DNA of 64,000 nt from positions 310,001-374,000 of the forward strand of contig CAVXLQ010000013.1 of assembly GCA_963762635.1 (NCBI GenBank). The letters run 5' to 3'. The stretch is from Tenggerimyces sp963762635 (GTDB taxonomy: Bacteria; Actinomycetota; Actinomycetes; Propionibacteriales; Actinopolymorphaceae). The notes below the pieces were generated by a model that made no database searches, was not told where the DNA came from, and saw only the letters and a program-made list of their open reading frames with translations. Shown in pieces: positions 37,510 to 46,391 of this stretch (positions are counted from its first letter, which is position 1; each line of letters opens with the position of its first letter). The position numbers were made by a program, and so were the translations under genes.

Positions 37510-38379
37510 ATGGATGTGACGCGTTGGCTCCGCGGCACCGGCCGTCGGTACCTGATGCCGGCCGGCATCGTCGCGTTGCTGGCGGTCGCCGCGGTCGGGA
37601 TCGCGTCCCGCGAACGCATCACGCTGCCGGACGACCGGCTCGACCGCAGCCAGCTCGCCGCCGCGCTCATCGTCATCCTGTGCGCAGCGGCCGCCGGGTT
37701 CGTGATCCTGCTGCTGATGAGCAAAGGCGACAAGGGAGTCAGCCGCGAACGCAAGCGCGAGAGCTTCCTCACCTCGATGCTGCGGATGGCCATCATCTTC
37801 GGCCTGATCTACATCGTGCTCAAGAACTGGGACCGCCTCACTCAACGACAGACGGACACCGGCCAAGCCGGAGGCCCGCCGACGGGGGCCGGCGGGCAGG
37901 GGCCCGATCTCCCGTTCTGGTCCTGGCCCGTCGCGATCGTCACGCTGGTCTTCATCGCCGTGATCACGGTCTTCGTCGTTCTCGCCGCCCGCCGCGCGCC
38001 CACTCCCACCGGCGTGCAGCACCAGCAGAACGAGGCGGCCGAGCAGATCCGCGCGGTGCTCGCCGAGGGCCGCGCCACCCTCGCCGGCAGCGGCGACGCC
38101 CGCGATCGCGTGCTGAGAGCGTACGCAGCCATGGAGCGCGCGCTCGCGAACGCCGGTGTCGCCAAACGCATCGCCGACACCCCGGCCGAGCTGCTCGCGC
38201 GAGCATCCGTCGGCGACCTGTTCGGGCCGCGGTCGAGCCACGCCGCCGAACGGTTGGCCGAGCTGTTCCGCGAAGCCAGATTCTCCGAACGCCCGCTCGC
38301 CGACAGCGCACCCGACGACGCCGCGGCCGCGCTGCGAAGCCTGGAAGACGACCTCGGCGAACGGATCCCGCAGAGGTGA
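37510..38379 (+). CDS. DUF4129-domain membrane protein
   Basis: 289 residues starting MDVTRWLRGTGRRYLMPAGI. Four hydrophobic segments (about residues 17-32, 45-62, 85-98, 145-165), then a cytosolic or external DUF4129 domain: RDRVLRAYAAMERALANAGVA, ADTPAELLARAS, ERLAELFREARFSERPL. DUF4129 proteins co-occur with transglutaminase-like and MoxR/DUF58 genes. First gene of a five-gene operon; its stop overlaps the next start (GTGA). Confidence 0.88.
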   Translation: MDVTRWLRGTGRRYLMPAGIVALLAVAAVGIASRERITLPDDRLDRSQLAAALIVILCAAAAGFVILLLMSKGDKGVSRERKRESFLTSMLRMAIIFGLIYIVLKNWDRLTQRQTDTGQAGGPPTGAGGQGPDLPFWSWPVAIVTLVFIAVITVFVVLAARRAPTPTGVQHQQNEAAEQIRAVLAEGRATLAGSGDARDRVLRAYAAMERALANAGVAKRIADTPAELLARASVGDLFGPRSSHAAERLAELFREARFSERPLADSAPDDAAAALRSLEDDLGERIPQR

Positions 38380-38888
38380 GCCGGCTACGCGTCCTCGCCT
38401 TCGGGCTCCTCATAGCCGCCGCGGTCCTCAAGGGCGTCGCCGGGCTGCTGCTCGGACTCACCGTCGTCCTCGCCACCGAGCTGCTCATCCTGCGGCTGCA
38501 ACTGACCGATGGCCAAGCAGGCAACGTGAGTCTGCCCTGGCCCTGGCGTCGCAAGAAGGTCCGAGCACCGTTCCCGTCGTACGAACGCATCGCCGGCGAC
38601 CTGTCCTGGGCGCACTACTCCGTCCGCGACTTCGACCACGGCCTGCGCAAGCGACTGCTCCGGGCCCTCGAGGTCCGCCTCAGCGACGGCAGCGGCATCG
38701 ACCTCGCCAAGCAACCCGAGCAGGCGCGAGCCCTGCTCGGCGAGCATGCCTGGTCGGTCCTTCGCCCCGGAGAGCCCGCACGCGACGACCGCGGCGAACC
38801 CGGCTACGAGCTCCGCACGCTCGACGACGTCGTCCGAGCGATCGAATCACTGCCCAGCACCACGAGCGCCGAGAAGGAGCACCCGTGA
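38376..38888 (+). CDS. Operon-associated membrane protein
   Basis: 170 residues from GTG 38376 overlapping the DUF4129 stop. One or two N-terminal membrane segments (VLAFGLLIAAAVLKGVAGLLLG), then a basic stretch (PWPWRRKKVRAPFPSY) and a cytosolic tail with heptad-like leucines (DFDHGLRKRLLRALEVRLSD). Found in the same position in many actinobacterial MoxR-DUF58 operons, function unknown. Its stop overlaps the moxR start. Confidence 0.82.
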   Translation: MSRLRVLAFGLLIAAAVLKGVAGLLLGLTVVLATELLILRLQLTDGQAGNVSLPWPWRRKKVRAPFPSYERIAGDLSWAHYSVRDFDHGLRKRLLRALEVRLSDGSGIDLAKQPEQARALLGEHAWSVLRPGEPARDDRGEPGYELRTLDDVVRAIESLPSTTSAEKEHP

Positions 38889-39874
38889 CATTCACCCCGG
38901 CGCAGACCAAGGCCCGAGCCGAGGCAGTCGTCGACGAGGTCGAACGCGTCGTCGTCGGCAAGCGCGACACGGTCGAGCAGGTCCTGCTCGGCATCCTCGC
39001 CGGCGGCCACGTTCTCCTGGAAGACCTTCCAGGGTTGGGCAAAACCCTGCTCGCTCGGTCGTTCGCGCAGGTCCTCGGGCTCACGTTCACCCGCATCCAG
39101 TTCACGCCCGACCTGCTCCCGCAGGACCTCACGGGCGCGTCGATCTACGACCAGAAGACCTCGGAGTTCTCGTTCCGCGAAGGCCCGGTCTTCACCCAGA
39201 TCCTGCTCGCCGACGAGATCAACCGCACGCCGCCGAAAACCCAAGCGGCGTTGCTCGAAGCGATGGAGGAACGTCAGGTCACCGCCGACGGCGTGACGCG
39301 GAAGCTCCCGCAGCCGTTCGCCGTTCTCGCCACCGAGAACCCGATCGAGTACGAGGGCACCTACCCGCTCCCCGAGGCTCAGCTGGACCGATTCCTCTTA
39401 CGTACAAGGCTCGGCTACCTCCCCACCGACGCCGAAGCCGACATGGTCCGCCGCCGCATCGCCCGAGGCTCGGCGCCGACCGCGCTCCGCCAGATCACCA
39501 CCGCGAACGACGTGGTCGCGATGTCGGAGTCGCTCGAGCAGATCGAGGTGCACGACGACCTGATCGCGTACGTCGTCTCGATCGTCAACGCCACAAGGCA
39601 TCATCCGAAGGCGATGGTCGGTGCGTCGCCGCGCGGGACGCTCGCCGTCACCCAGCTCGCCCGTGGCTCGGCTGTCCTCGCCGGCAGGGACTACGTGACG
39701 CCGGAGGACATCAAGCGCGTTGCCGTACCCGCCCTCGGGCACCGGCTCGTCCTCCGTCCCGAGCTGTGGGTACGCCGCGTCTCCGGCGACGACGTCGTCG
39801 CCGAAGTTCTCCAGCAGGTCCCCACTCCGCCGACCCGACCCGTGCGCACGGATGAAGCCGCTCGGGTTCGTTGA
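38885..39874 (+). CDS. MoxR-type AAA+ ATPase
   Basis: 329 residues from GTG 38885. Walker A LEDLPGLGKTLLARSFA (about residues 45-61), the MoxR segment RIQFTPDLLPQDLTGASIYD, Walker B ILLADEINRTPPKTQAALLEAM (about 107-128), sensor-1 FAVLATENPIEYEGTYPLPE and the arginine finger region DRFLLRTRLGY. Acts as a chaperone on partner proteins bearing metal-ion-dependent-adhesion-site folds, here presumably the DUF58 product. Overlaps the DUF58 gene by 23 bases. Confidence 0.95.
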   Translation: MTFTPAQTKARAEAVVDEVERVVVGKRDTVEQVLLGILAGGHVLLEDLPGLGKTLLARSFAQVLGLTFTRIQFTPDLLPQDLTGASIYDQKTSEFSFREGPVFTQILLADEINRTPPKTQAALLEAMEERQVTADGVTRKLPQPFAVLATENPIEYEGTYPLPEAQLDRFLLRTRLGYLPTDAEADMVRRRIARGSAPTALRQITTANDVVAMSESLEQIEVHDDLIAYVVSIVNATRHHPKAMVGASPRGTLAVTQLARGSAVLAGRDYVTPEDIKRVAVPALGHRLVLRPELWVRRVSGDDVVAEVLQQVPTPPTRPVRTDEAARVR

Positions 39875-41120
39875 GCCGCGCTGGCGGGTGAGCCGGTTCG
39901 CACGCCGGCTCGCGACCGTCGGGCTGCTCGCCGCCGCGATCGCCGGCATGTCCGGCCGCGCGGAGCTCATCGTCATCGCCGCTCCCTGTCTGGTGGCGCT
40001 CGTGCTCACGTTCCGCACTCCTCGGGTCGAACGGCTCGACGTCGAGGCGCACATCGACGAGCCGCGCTGCTTCGAGGGCGAACCGGTCGAGGTACGGGTT
40101 CGCGTCAGCTCGTCAGCTGTGCTTGGGGAAATCGCGCTCTCGCTGGATGTGCCGGAGACGTTCGACGTGGAGCCGCCGATCCGGCGGACGTCGTTCCGCA
40201 CGATGTCGCACGAGGCCGTGTGGGTGCTGCGGCCGCGCCGCTGGGGGCGGTGGTCGGTCGGCCCGGTGCACATCGAGGCGCGGACCGCGACGTTCGGGCA
40301 TCAGGGGACGGCGAAGATCTCGGTGGGTCAGATCACGGTGTTCCCGCCGCCGTCGCGGGCCCGCGACGTCGCCGTTCCGCCAGCCCTGCTTGCCCGTGTC
40401 GGCTCGCACGTCGCGCGCCGCGTCGGTGCCGGCGTGGAGTTCGCCGGAACGCGCCCGTACGCGCCGGGTGACCTGGCCCGGCGAATCAACTGGCCGGTGA
40501 GCACGCGGCGACGCGCCTTGTACGTCAACGAGTTCGCCGCCGAACGGGCCGCCGACGTGATCGCGGTCGTCGACACCACCGTCGACGTCGGCCCGTTCCC
40601 GACCTCGAGTCTCGACCTCGGCGTGCGCGGAGCGGCCGCCGTCGTGCAGGCGTACCTGCGCTACGCCGACCGCGTCGGGCTCGTCTCGCTCGGCGGGCGG
40701 CTGCGCTGGCTCGCACCCGACGCCGGGACGCGGCAGTACTTCCGCATCGTCGAGACGCTGCTCGCCGCGCGGCTCGACGAGAGCGTGATCGACCCGGACA
40801 TCGCGCACCTGCCGCGGCAGGCGTTGCCGCCCGGTGCGTTGGTGTTCTTCTTCAGCCCGTTGCTCGATCCGCGTGCGATGGAGGCGATCCGCGACCTGCG
40901 CGAACGAGGGCACGCGGTGGTCGTGGTCGACGTTCTCACCGTCGAGCCGACCGGCAAGGGGCCGGCCGACGAGCTGGGCTTACGGGTTTGGCGGCTGGAA
41001 CGTGAGGTGCTGCTGCACGGTCTGCGTTCGCTCGGCGTGACTTTGCTGAAGTGGGACGAGGAGTCCGGCGTCGCGTTGGACCGCGTACGGCTCGAGCCGC
41101 TCATTCGGGTGGGCCGATGA
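39852..41120 (+). CDS. DUF58-domain membrane protein
   Basis: 422 residues with two N-terminal membrane segments (RRLATVGLLAAAIAGMSGRA; LIVIAAPCLVALVLTF). The DUF58 signature region is VEFAGTRPYAPGDLARRINW (about residues 197-216). It is followed by a von Willebrand A-like stretch DVIAVVDTTVDVG (about 240), a likely MoxR client. C-terminal SLGVTLLKWDEESG. Start ATG 39852 overlaps moxR. Confidence 0.9.
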   Translation: MKPLGFVEPRWRVSRFARRLATVGLLAAAIAGMSGRAELIVIAAPCLVALVLTFRTPRVERLDVEAHIDEPRCFEGEPVEVRVRVSSSAVLGEIALSLDVPETFDVEPPIRRTSFRTMSHEAVWVLRPRRWGRWSVGPVHIEARTATFGHQGTAKISVGQITVFPPPSRARDVAVPPALLARVGSHVARRVGAGVEFAGTRPYAPGDLARRINWPVSTRRRALYVNEFAAERAADVIAVVDTTVDVGPFPTSSLDLGVRGAAAVVQAYLRYADRVGLVSLGGRLRWLAPDAGTRQYFRIVETLLAARLDESVIDPDIAHLPRQALPPGALVFFFSPLLDPRAMEAIRDLRERGHAVVVVDVLTVEPTGKGPADELGLRVWRLEREVLLHGLRSLGVTLLKWDEESGVALDRVRLEPLIRVGR

Positions 41121-41629
41121 CCTCGGTACTGGTGCGGTTGGGGACGGTCGCCTGGGGCTTGGCTGCCGTGGTGGTGACGGCGTTCCATCTGCCGACGCCG
41201 TACTCGGGCTGGCTGCTCGTGGCGGGCGGGGCCGCGGCGTTGATCGCCGGGTGGCGGTCGTGGTTGTCGTTCCTCGAGCCGATCGTGGTGGTGCTCGTCG
41301 TCGGCGGGGCCGGGGTGGCGGCGATGTACTCGCGGCTGTCGATCCCGTCGGCGACGCTGATCGCCCTGCTGGTGTTCGGCTATCTCTTGGCGACGGACCT
41401 GGCCGGCACGTTGGCCGGGGCTGCCGCGTTGCAAGCCGTGGGATTGGCGGCATGGGTCCGAGCGCAGGTGCCGTTGCTGGTGGCGAGCGGGTGCGCGATC
41501 GTCGTGATCGTGGTGACGTTGCTGCTCCCGATCGACGCCCGTGCCTGGCTCGTTCTGGTTGCTCCCGTGGCGTTGTTCGGCGCCGCGTTCCTCGCCGTCG
41601 GCCGGCGGACTAGTCGGAACGCTCCATGA
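41117..41629 (+). CDS. Membrane protein closing the MoxR operon
   Basis: 170 residues, almost all hydrophobic: five or six segments (for example VAWGLAAVVVTAFHL, FLEPIVVVLVVGGAGVAAMY, TLIALLVFGYLLATDLAG). Start ATG 41117 overlaps the DUF58 stop (ATGA). No domain recognised. It ends in a 20-base overlap with the convergent ribbon-helix-helix gene. Confidence 0.82.
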   Translation: MTSVLVRLGTVAWGLAAVVVTAFHLPTPYSGWLLVAGGAAALIAGWRSWLSFLEPIVVVLVVGGAGVAAMYSRLSIPSATLIALLVFGYLLATDLAGTLAGAAALQAVGLAAWVRAQVPLLVASGCAIVVIVVTLLLPIDARAWLVLVAPVALFGAAFLAVGRRTSRNAP

Positions 41630-42119
41630 TCTGCGGGCGAGCGACCTGCCAGATCTCACTGAAGCCCTGGTACCAGCCGAGGAGATAAGCGCCGCGGAGA
41701 GTGGCGTCTTCACCGAGTGGCTCCTCCCAGATGGTGGAGTCCCGCTCGGTGAACGACTCAGGGAGGCGGTCCTGCCAGCCTTCGAACCGCTCCGCGGTCG
41801 TCATCAGATCGAAGTCGCCGTCGATCTCCGACCAGCTCTGCTCGACCTCAGTGAGCTCGTTGAGGGTCGCCACCTCAACGGCCCAGGTCTCGCCGGCCTT
41901 CCTCCCATGGTTGAGCCACTTCTCAGGCTCGGTGCGCAGTCGCTCGACAAGGCGTGCCGCCTTCGTGTCCGGGCTGTCCTCGGCCACGGTGGGACTTTCG
42001 ATCATCGTCAGCTCCTTCTCCAGGGCGGCCGCGCACACCTTCGAGGCGTTGACGCGGTCCCTGAGCCGATCCAGGCGCTCGTACAGAGCGTCCGGGATGC
42101 TGATGTTGAGTCGGGCCAT
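41610..42119 (-). CDS. Ribbon-helix-helix domain protein
   Basis: 169 residues. The first 45 residues form an RHH DNA-binding fold, MARLNISIPDALYERLDRLR, with beta strand RLNISIP. The remainder (residues 50-169) is an acidic, helical domain of unknown type (VATLNELTEVEQSWSEIDGD, GAYLLGWYQGFSEIWQVAR). Antitoxin-like RHH proteins are usually 70-90 residues; the long tail is unusual, and no toxin gene is adjacent. Repeats at 42162-42188 suggest autoregulation. Confidence 0.8.
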   Translation of the reverse strand: MARLNISIPDALYERLDRLRDRVNASKVCAAALEKELTMIESPTVAEDSPDTKAARLVERLRTEPEKWLNHGRKAGETWAVEVATLNELTEVEQSWSEIDGDFDLMTTAERFEGWQDRLPESFTERDSTIWEEPLGEDATLRGAYLLGWYQGFSEIWQVARPQIMERSD

Positions 42120-42161
42120 CGACTCTCCTGTCCCTCGCGAGGTGCTGCCAGCGTACGTGTG

Positions 42162-42188
42162 ATGCGCATCATGCGCAAGATGCGCATT
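42162..42188. promoter_or_regulatory. Triple 9-bp repeat operator
   Basis: ATGCGCATC, ATGCGCAAG, ATGCGCATT in direct tandem, 43 bases before the RHH start. The first unit sits in the palindrome TGATGCGCATCA. Multiple short direct or inverted units bound cooperatively are typical for RHH regulators. Confidence 0.7.
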
Positions 42189-42189
42189 G

Positions 42190-42545
42190 CACTGGCTGGA
42201 CCGAGCCCGCGCTCACCGAGGCCGTCAGCCAGCCGAGGACGACCCAGCTCATCGCCCGGCTGGCCGACGCCGGCCTGGTCGAGCCGATCCTGCCGGCCAT
42301 CTCGCACGACCTCGACGCGACGCCGAGCCAGGTCACGCTGCTGTTCACCAGCTACCTGGTGATCACCGCGCTCGCCGGAACGTCGGACAGCATCGGCGGG
42401 ATCGTCGGCTGCAGCGCCGACTCGGCATCGCGCGAACGCTCTACCTGAACCTCGCCCTGTTTGCCGTTGTGGTGTTGGTGATCGCGATCTTCACCGACTC
42501 GCCTCCCGTGCTGATCGTGTCCGTGTTCTCCGTCCTGCGCTCGAG
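42190..42545 (+). pseudogene. MFS transporter remnant
   Basis: Two fragments in different frames. The first, LADAGLVEPILPAISHDLDA then TPSQVTLLFTSYLVITALAG, is the start of a DHA-type multidrug transporter. The second, LGIARTLYLNLALFAVVVLV then FTDSPPVLIVSVFSV, is a membrane segment near its end. More than two thirds of the protein between them is missing. The break is a deletion with a frameshift near 42408. It lies directly upstream of the frameshift-rich ABC genes. Confidence 0.75.
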
Positions 42546-42589
42546 ACGACAGGGAAGGCAACCCTCATTCCGGCCCCGCCGAAACTCGG

Positions 42590-44415
42590 GTGCGGTTGTC
42601 GGTGGGCGCCGTTACGGTCGTTCGGGTGCTGACTCTGCTGCGGTACGCCCTGCGGGTCGCGCCTGGGAGCACAGCTCTGACGATCGGTCTCGCGGTGCTC
42701 GGCTCGGTGCTGGGCATGGCCGTCACGTTGCTGACCGGACAGGTCGTCGGCGCTGTTCCAGGCGTGATCAACGCTGCGCCGGGCGCGATGTCGCTCGCCC
42801 GATTCGGCTGGTTGCTGGCGGCGCTGCTGGCGTGTTCGTCGTGCAGAGCCTCGACGCCCGCGATCCACCAGGTCGCCTCGATGATCATGGACGCCGCGCT
42901 CGTCCGCGAGATCGGCAGCGGCGATCACCGAGCCGCTGCTGCGCCCGCACCGCGTCGCGCACCTCGAGGACACCGAGGTGCTGGACATGCCAGGAGCGGG
43001 CCAAGGGCAAGGGCGGGTTCCAACCGTCGCCGGGCATGCAGACGTTGCCTTGGCTGATCGCGAGCCGGGTCACGTTGATCGGCTCGGCGGTGATCGTCGG
43101 CTTGATGTTCTCCTGGTGGGTCGCCGCGATGCTGGTCGCGGTGACGCTCGTGCTGGAGTGGTACGGCGGCCGCCTGATCGAGCGCGAGATCGACGTCTGG
43201 TGGGGCAACACCGAGGAGCAGCGGCGCGCCGACTACCTGTTCGACCTCGGCATGCGCGACGCGCCGAAGGAGCTGCGCGTCTTCGGGCTGTCACGGCTGG
43301 CTGGTCGACCGGTACGTCCGCGAATGGACCGCCGGCTTCCGCCCCGTCTGGGACGCGGCGCCGACGGAACGTGAAGTGGTCGGTCCTCGACGGGCGGCCT
43401 GCACCTGGCCGCGAACGGGTTCGCGATCCTGCTCGTCGGCCGCGCCGCCCTGGCCGGCGAGCTGCCGCTGACCGAGGTCGCGACGACCGTGCCCGGCGAT
43501 CCTCGGCGATCGGGGTGTCGAGGAACGGGTACGGCGTCGTGCAGGTGCGGCGCGGGCTGTCGGCGTACCGGGCGATGAAGGAGCTGCCCGAGCACGATCG
43601 CCGAGCGGCATCCCGAGCCGGCCGCGACGACCAGGCACGGGTCGAGACGATGCCGGCGCGCGAGGTCCGGTTCGAGAACGTGAGCTTCCGCTACCCGGAC
43701 TCCGAGGTCGACGTCCTGCGCGAACCTCGACCTGACGATCCGCGCGCACGAGGCGCTGGCGCTGGTCGGCGTCAACGGCGCGGGCAAGTCGACGCTGGTG
43801 AAGCTGCTCGGCGGCGCGTACCGGCCGACCACGGGCGCATCACTGGTCGACGGGGTCGACCTCGCCGAGCTCGACCTCGCGGCCTGGCAACGCCGGATCG
43901 CCGCGATCGTGCAGGACTTCCTGCGCTTCCCGTTGTCGGTGACCGACAACGTCGTGTTCGGTGCGGTCGAACGTGCCGACGACGAGATCGCGCTCGGCCA
44001 AGGTCGCGCGCGAGTCCGGCATCGACGAGGTCGTCCGCGGCCTGCCGGACGGGTGGGACACCGTGCTCGACAAGACGTTCGACGGCGGCGTCGACCTGTC
44101 CGGTGGGGAGTGGCAGCGGATCGCGCTGGCTCGTGCGCTGTTCGCCGTACATGCCGGGGCCGGTGTGCTGGTGCTGGACGAGCCGGCGGCGGCGCTGGAC
44201 GTGCGGGCCGAGGCCGAGTTGGTCGAGCGCTATCTCGAGCTGACGTCGGGGGTGGCGTCGCTGATCATCTCGCACCGGTTCTCGGTGGTCCGGAACGCCG
44301 ATCGGATCTGTGTGCTCGCCGACGGCCGGATCGTCGAGGACGGTACGCACGAGGAGCTGCTGGACGAGGACGGACGTACGCCGCGATGTTCCGGCTGCAG
44401 GCCGAGCGCTACGTG
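42590..44415 (+). pseudogene. ABC exporter gene 1 with many frameshifts
   Basis: A half-type ABC exporter (membrane domain plus nucleotide-binding domain), about 600 residues if read continuously. The membrane part starts near VRVLTLLRYALRVAPGSTAL; NBD motifs are all present: Walker A VGVNGAGKSTLVKLLGG (about 43772-43808), signature DLSGGEWQRIALARAL (about 44092), Walker B VLVLDEPAAALD (about 44165) and H-loop IISHRFS (about 44265). Frame is lost about 13 times, at about 42828, 42856, 42919, 42989, 43297, 43382, 43394, 43495, 43505, 43595, 43635, 43721, 43995 and 44373. Nearly every site needs one base removed. No premature stop lies within the right frames, and codons stay conserved. Confidence 0.88.
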
Positions 44416-44436
44416 ACCGCGGGAGGCCGAGGCTCG

Positions 44437-46224
44437 ATGCGTAGCCTGCGGATCGGCTGGCTGTGGCTGTCCACCTCGTTCCGGGCCGCGCCGTTGCTGA
44501 TGGCGATCTCCGACCGTGCTGGTCGCGGCGCGGGCGATCACGGCGCCCGCGCAGACGTACGGCGTCAGCCTGCTCGTCGACGGGCTCGACGAGCGACCGC
44601 TCCGACACGATCGCGCTGGGCATCGGCATCATCGTCGGCGGGCCTCGCGGTCTCGTTCGTCGCCGACGTGCTCGGCTGGCCGCTGCAGGACACGGCGCAG
44701 GAGCGGATGGCCGGCCGGGTGCACGCCGATCTGCTGCGAGGTGACGACGGGGATTCCGGGGCTGACCCATCACGAGCGGCCCGATGTCGCCGACCAGCTG
44801 GAGCTGGTGCGCGAGCGCGCCTGGCGGATGGGCGTCGGCGCCGAGGTGCTGCTGTGGGCGTTCGCGACCGTGGCCAACACGGTGACCGTGCTCAGGCTGC
44901 TCGGGTCGGTGCATCCGCTGCTGTTGGCTGCTGCCGCTGCTCGGTGCGACGCGGATCTGGTCGGCGTACGTGAGCAGCGTCGCGGCAGCACAAGGCGTGG
45001 GAGGACCGCTGCCGCAGGAGCGGCTGGTCGACCGGCTGATCGAGGTGGCGAAGGACGCGCGGACGGCGTTGGAGCTTCGGGTCTTCGGGCTCGGCCAGGT
45101 GCTGCTCGACCGGATCTTCTCGTTGCAGACCGAGCGATTCGAGCGTCGGGTCGGCTGCGGCGCGGTGGGGCGGCAAGGTAGACGGGGCGGTGCGGTTGGC
45201 GTTCGGTCTCGTCTACGCGGCGGCGATCGTCTGGGTGATCTCGCGGGCACGTACTGGTCAGCAGACCGCGGGCGACGTCGTCCTCGTGCTGCTGCTGGCG
45301 CCGCAGGTCGACCAGATGACCGGCGGGATCGCGCGGAACGTGTACTGGGTGGGTGAGGTCGTGCGGAGCTTCTCGCGGTACGACTGGCTGCGGGAGTACG
45401 CGAAGTCGCATGCGTGGCAGTCGAGCGTGGCCTTGGCGCCTGCTCGGTTGACCTCGGGGATCGAGCTGCGGGGCGTGGGATTCTCCTACCCAGGAACGGA
45501 CTTCTCCGTTCTCTCCGACGTGTCGTTGAAGTTGCCAGCGGGGTCGGCGGTGGCGTTGGTGGGGGAGAACGGCGCGGGCAAGACCACGTTGGTGAAGCTG
45601 CTCGCGCGGCTGTACGACCCGACGTCCGGGCAGGTCCTCGTCGACGGCGTGGACCTGGCGACGATCTCGCCAGACTCGTGGCGGGGACAGCTTTCGGCGG
45701 GGTTCCAGGACTTCGTCAAGTTCGAACTGACAGTCCGCGAGGTCGTGGGGATCGGCGACGCCGACCGGCTGTCGGACGAGCCCGCGGTGCGCGCTGCCAT
45801 CGCCCGCGGCGACGCGACGTCGGTCGTCGCCGGCCTGCCCATGGGGCTGGATTCCCAGCTGGGCAAGAAGTTCACCGACGGTGTGGAGCTGTCCGGCGGC
45901 CAGTGGCAGCGCCTAGCACTGGCCCGCGCCTTCATGCGCGAACGCCCCTTGTTGCTGCTGCTGGACGAACCCACAGCCGCCCTCGACCCTGAGGCGGAGC
46001 ACCGGCTGTACGAGCAGTACGCATCGGCCGCCAAGATCGCTGCCACGGAGACCGGCGGCATCACCGTCCTCGTGTCGCACCGCTTCTCGACAGTCCGCAT
46101 GGCCGACCTCATCGTGGTGATGCACGAGGGTCGGGTGGAAGAGTTCGGCAGCCACGAAGACCTCCTCGCAGCAGGAGGCCGTTACGCCGAGCTCTTCGAA
46201 CTCCAAGCCCGCGCCTACCGCTAG
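44437..46224 (+). CDS. ABC exporter gene 2, frameshifted in its first third
   Basis: Second ABC exporter, starting MRSLRIGWLWLSTSFRAAPL after GGAGG. Six or so +1 breaks fall at about 44514, 44603, 44640, 44736, 44930 and 45152 (membrane domain: ARAITAPAQTYGVSLLVDGL, AVSFVADVLGWPLQDTAQER). From about 45160 to the stop the frame is intact for about 350 residues: GENGAGKTTLVKLLARLYDP (Walker A, about 45571), ELSGGQWQRLALARAF (about 45885), LLLLDEPTAALDPEAEH (about 45952) and VLVSHRFSTVRMAD. Gene 1 and 2 would pair as a heterodimeric drug or peptide exporter. Confidence 0.85.
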
Positions 46225-46311
46225 CTCCACCCTCACCACCTGCACCGGCTTGGGACTACATAGGTCGGCCCGGGTGCGGGCCGCGGTGCTGCCGCCCTAC
46301 CTGTGCGGACA

Positions 46312-46343
46312 CGGCGAAGCCCCCGCTGGCGGGGGCGTCGCCG
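46312..46343. terminator. Terminator between ABC exporter and HtrA genes
   Basis: GGCGAAGCCCCCGC and GCGGGGGCGTCGCC, nearly perfect over 14 pairs with a two-base loop. It lies between the convergent genes. Confidence 0.8.
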
Positions 46344-46391
46344 TCCGTCGTTCACCGCGCTCTCCCCCTGGTGTGGGTTCCGCGCGAGTTC

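Noticed and set aside
42590..44415. Programmed or bypass-type translation that skips inserted bases
   Set aside because: No shared slippery sequence or structural signal at the sites; contexts vary. Read error or decay explains the pattern more simply, though it is kept as a finding to check.
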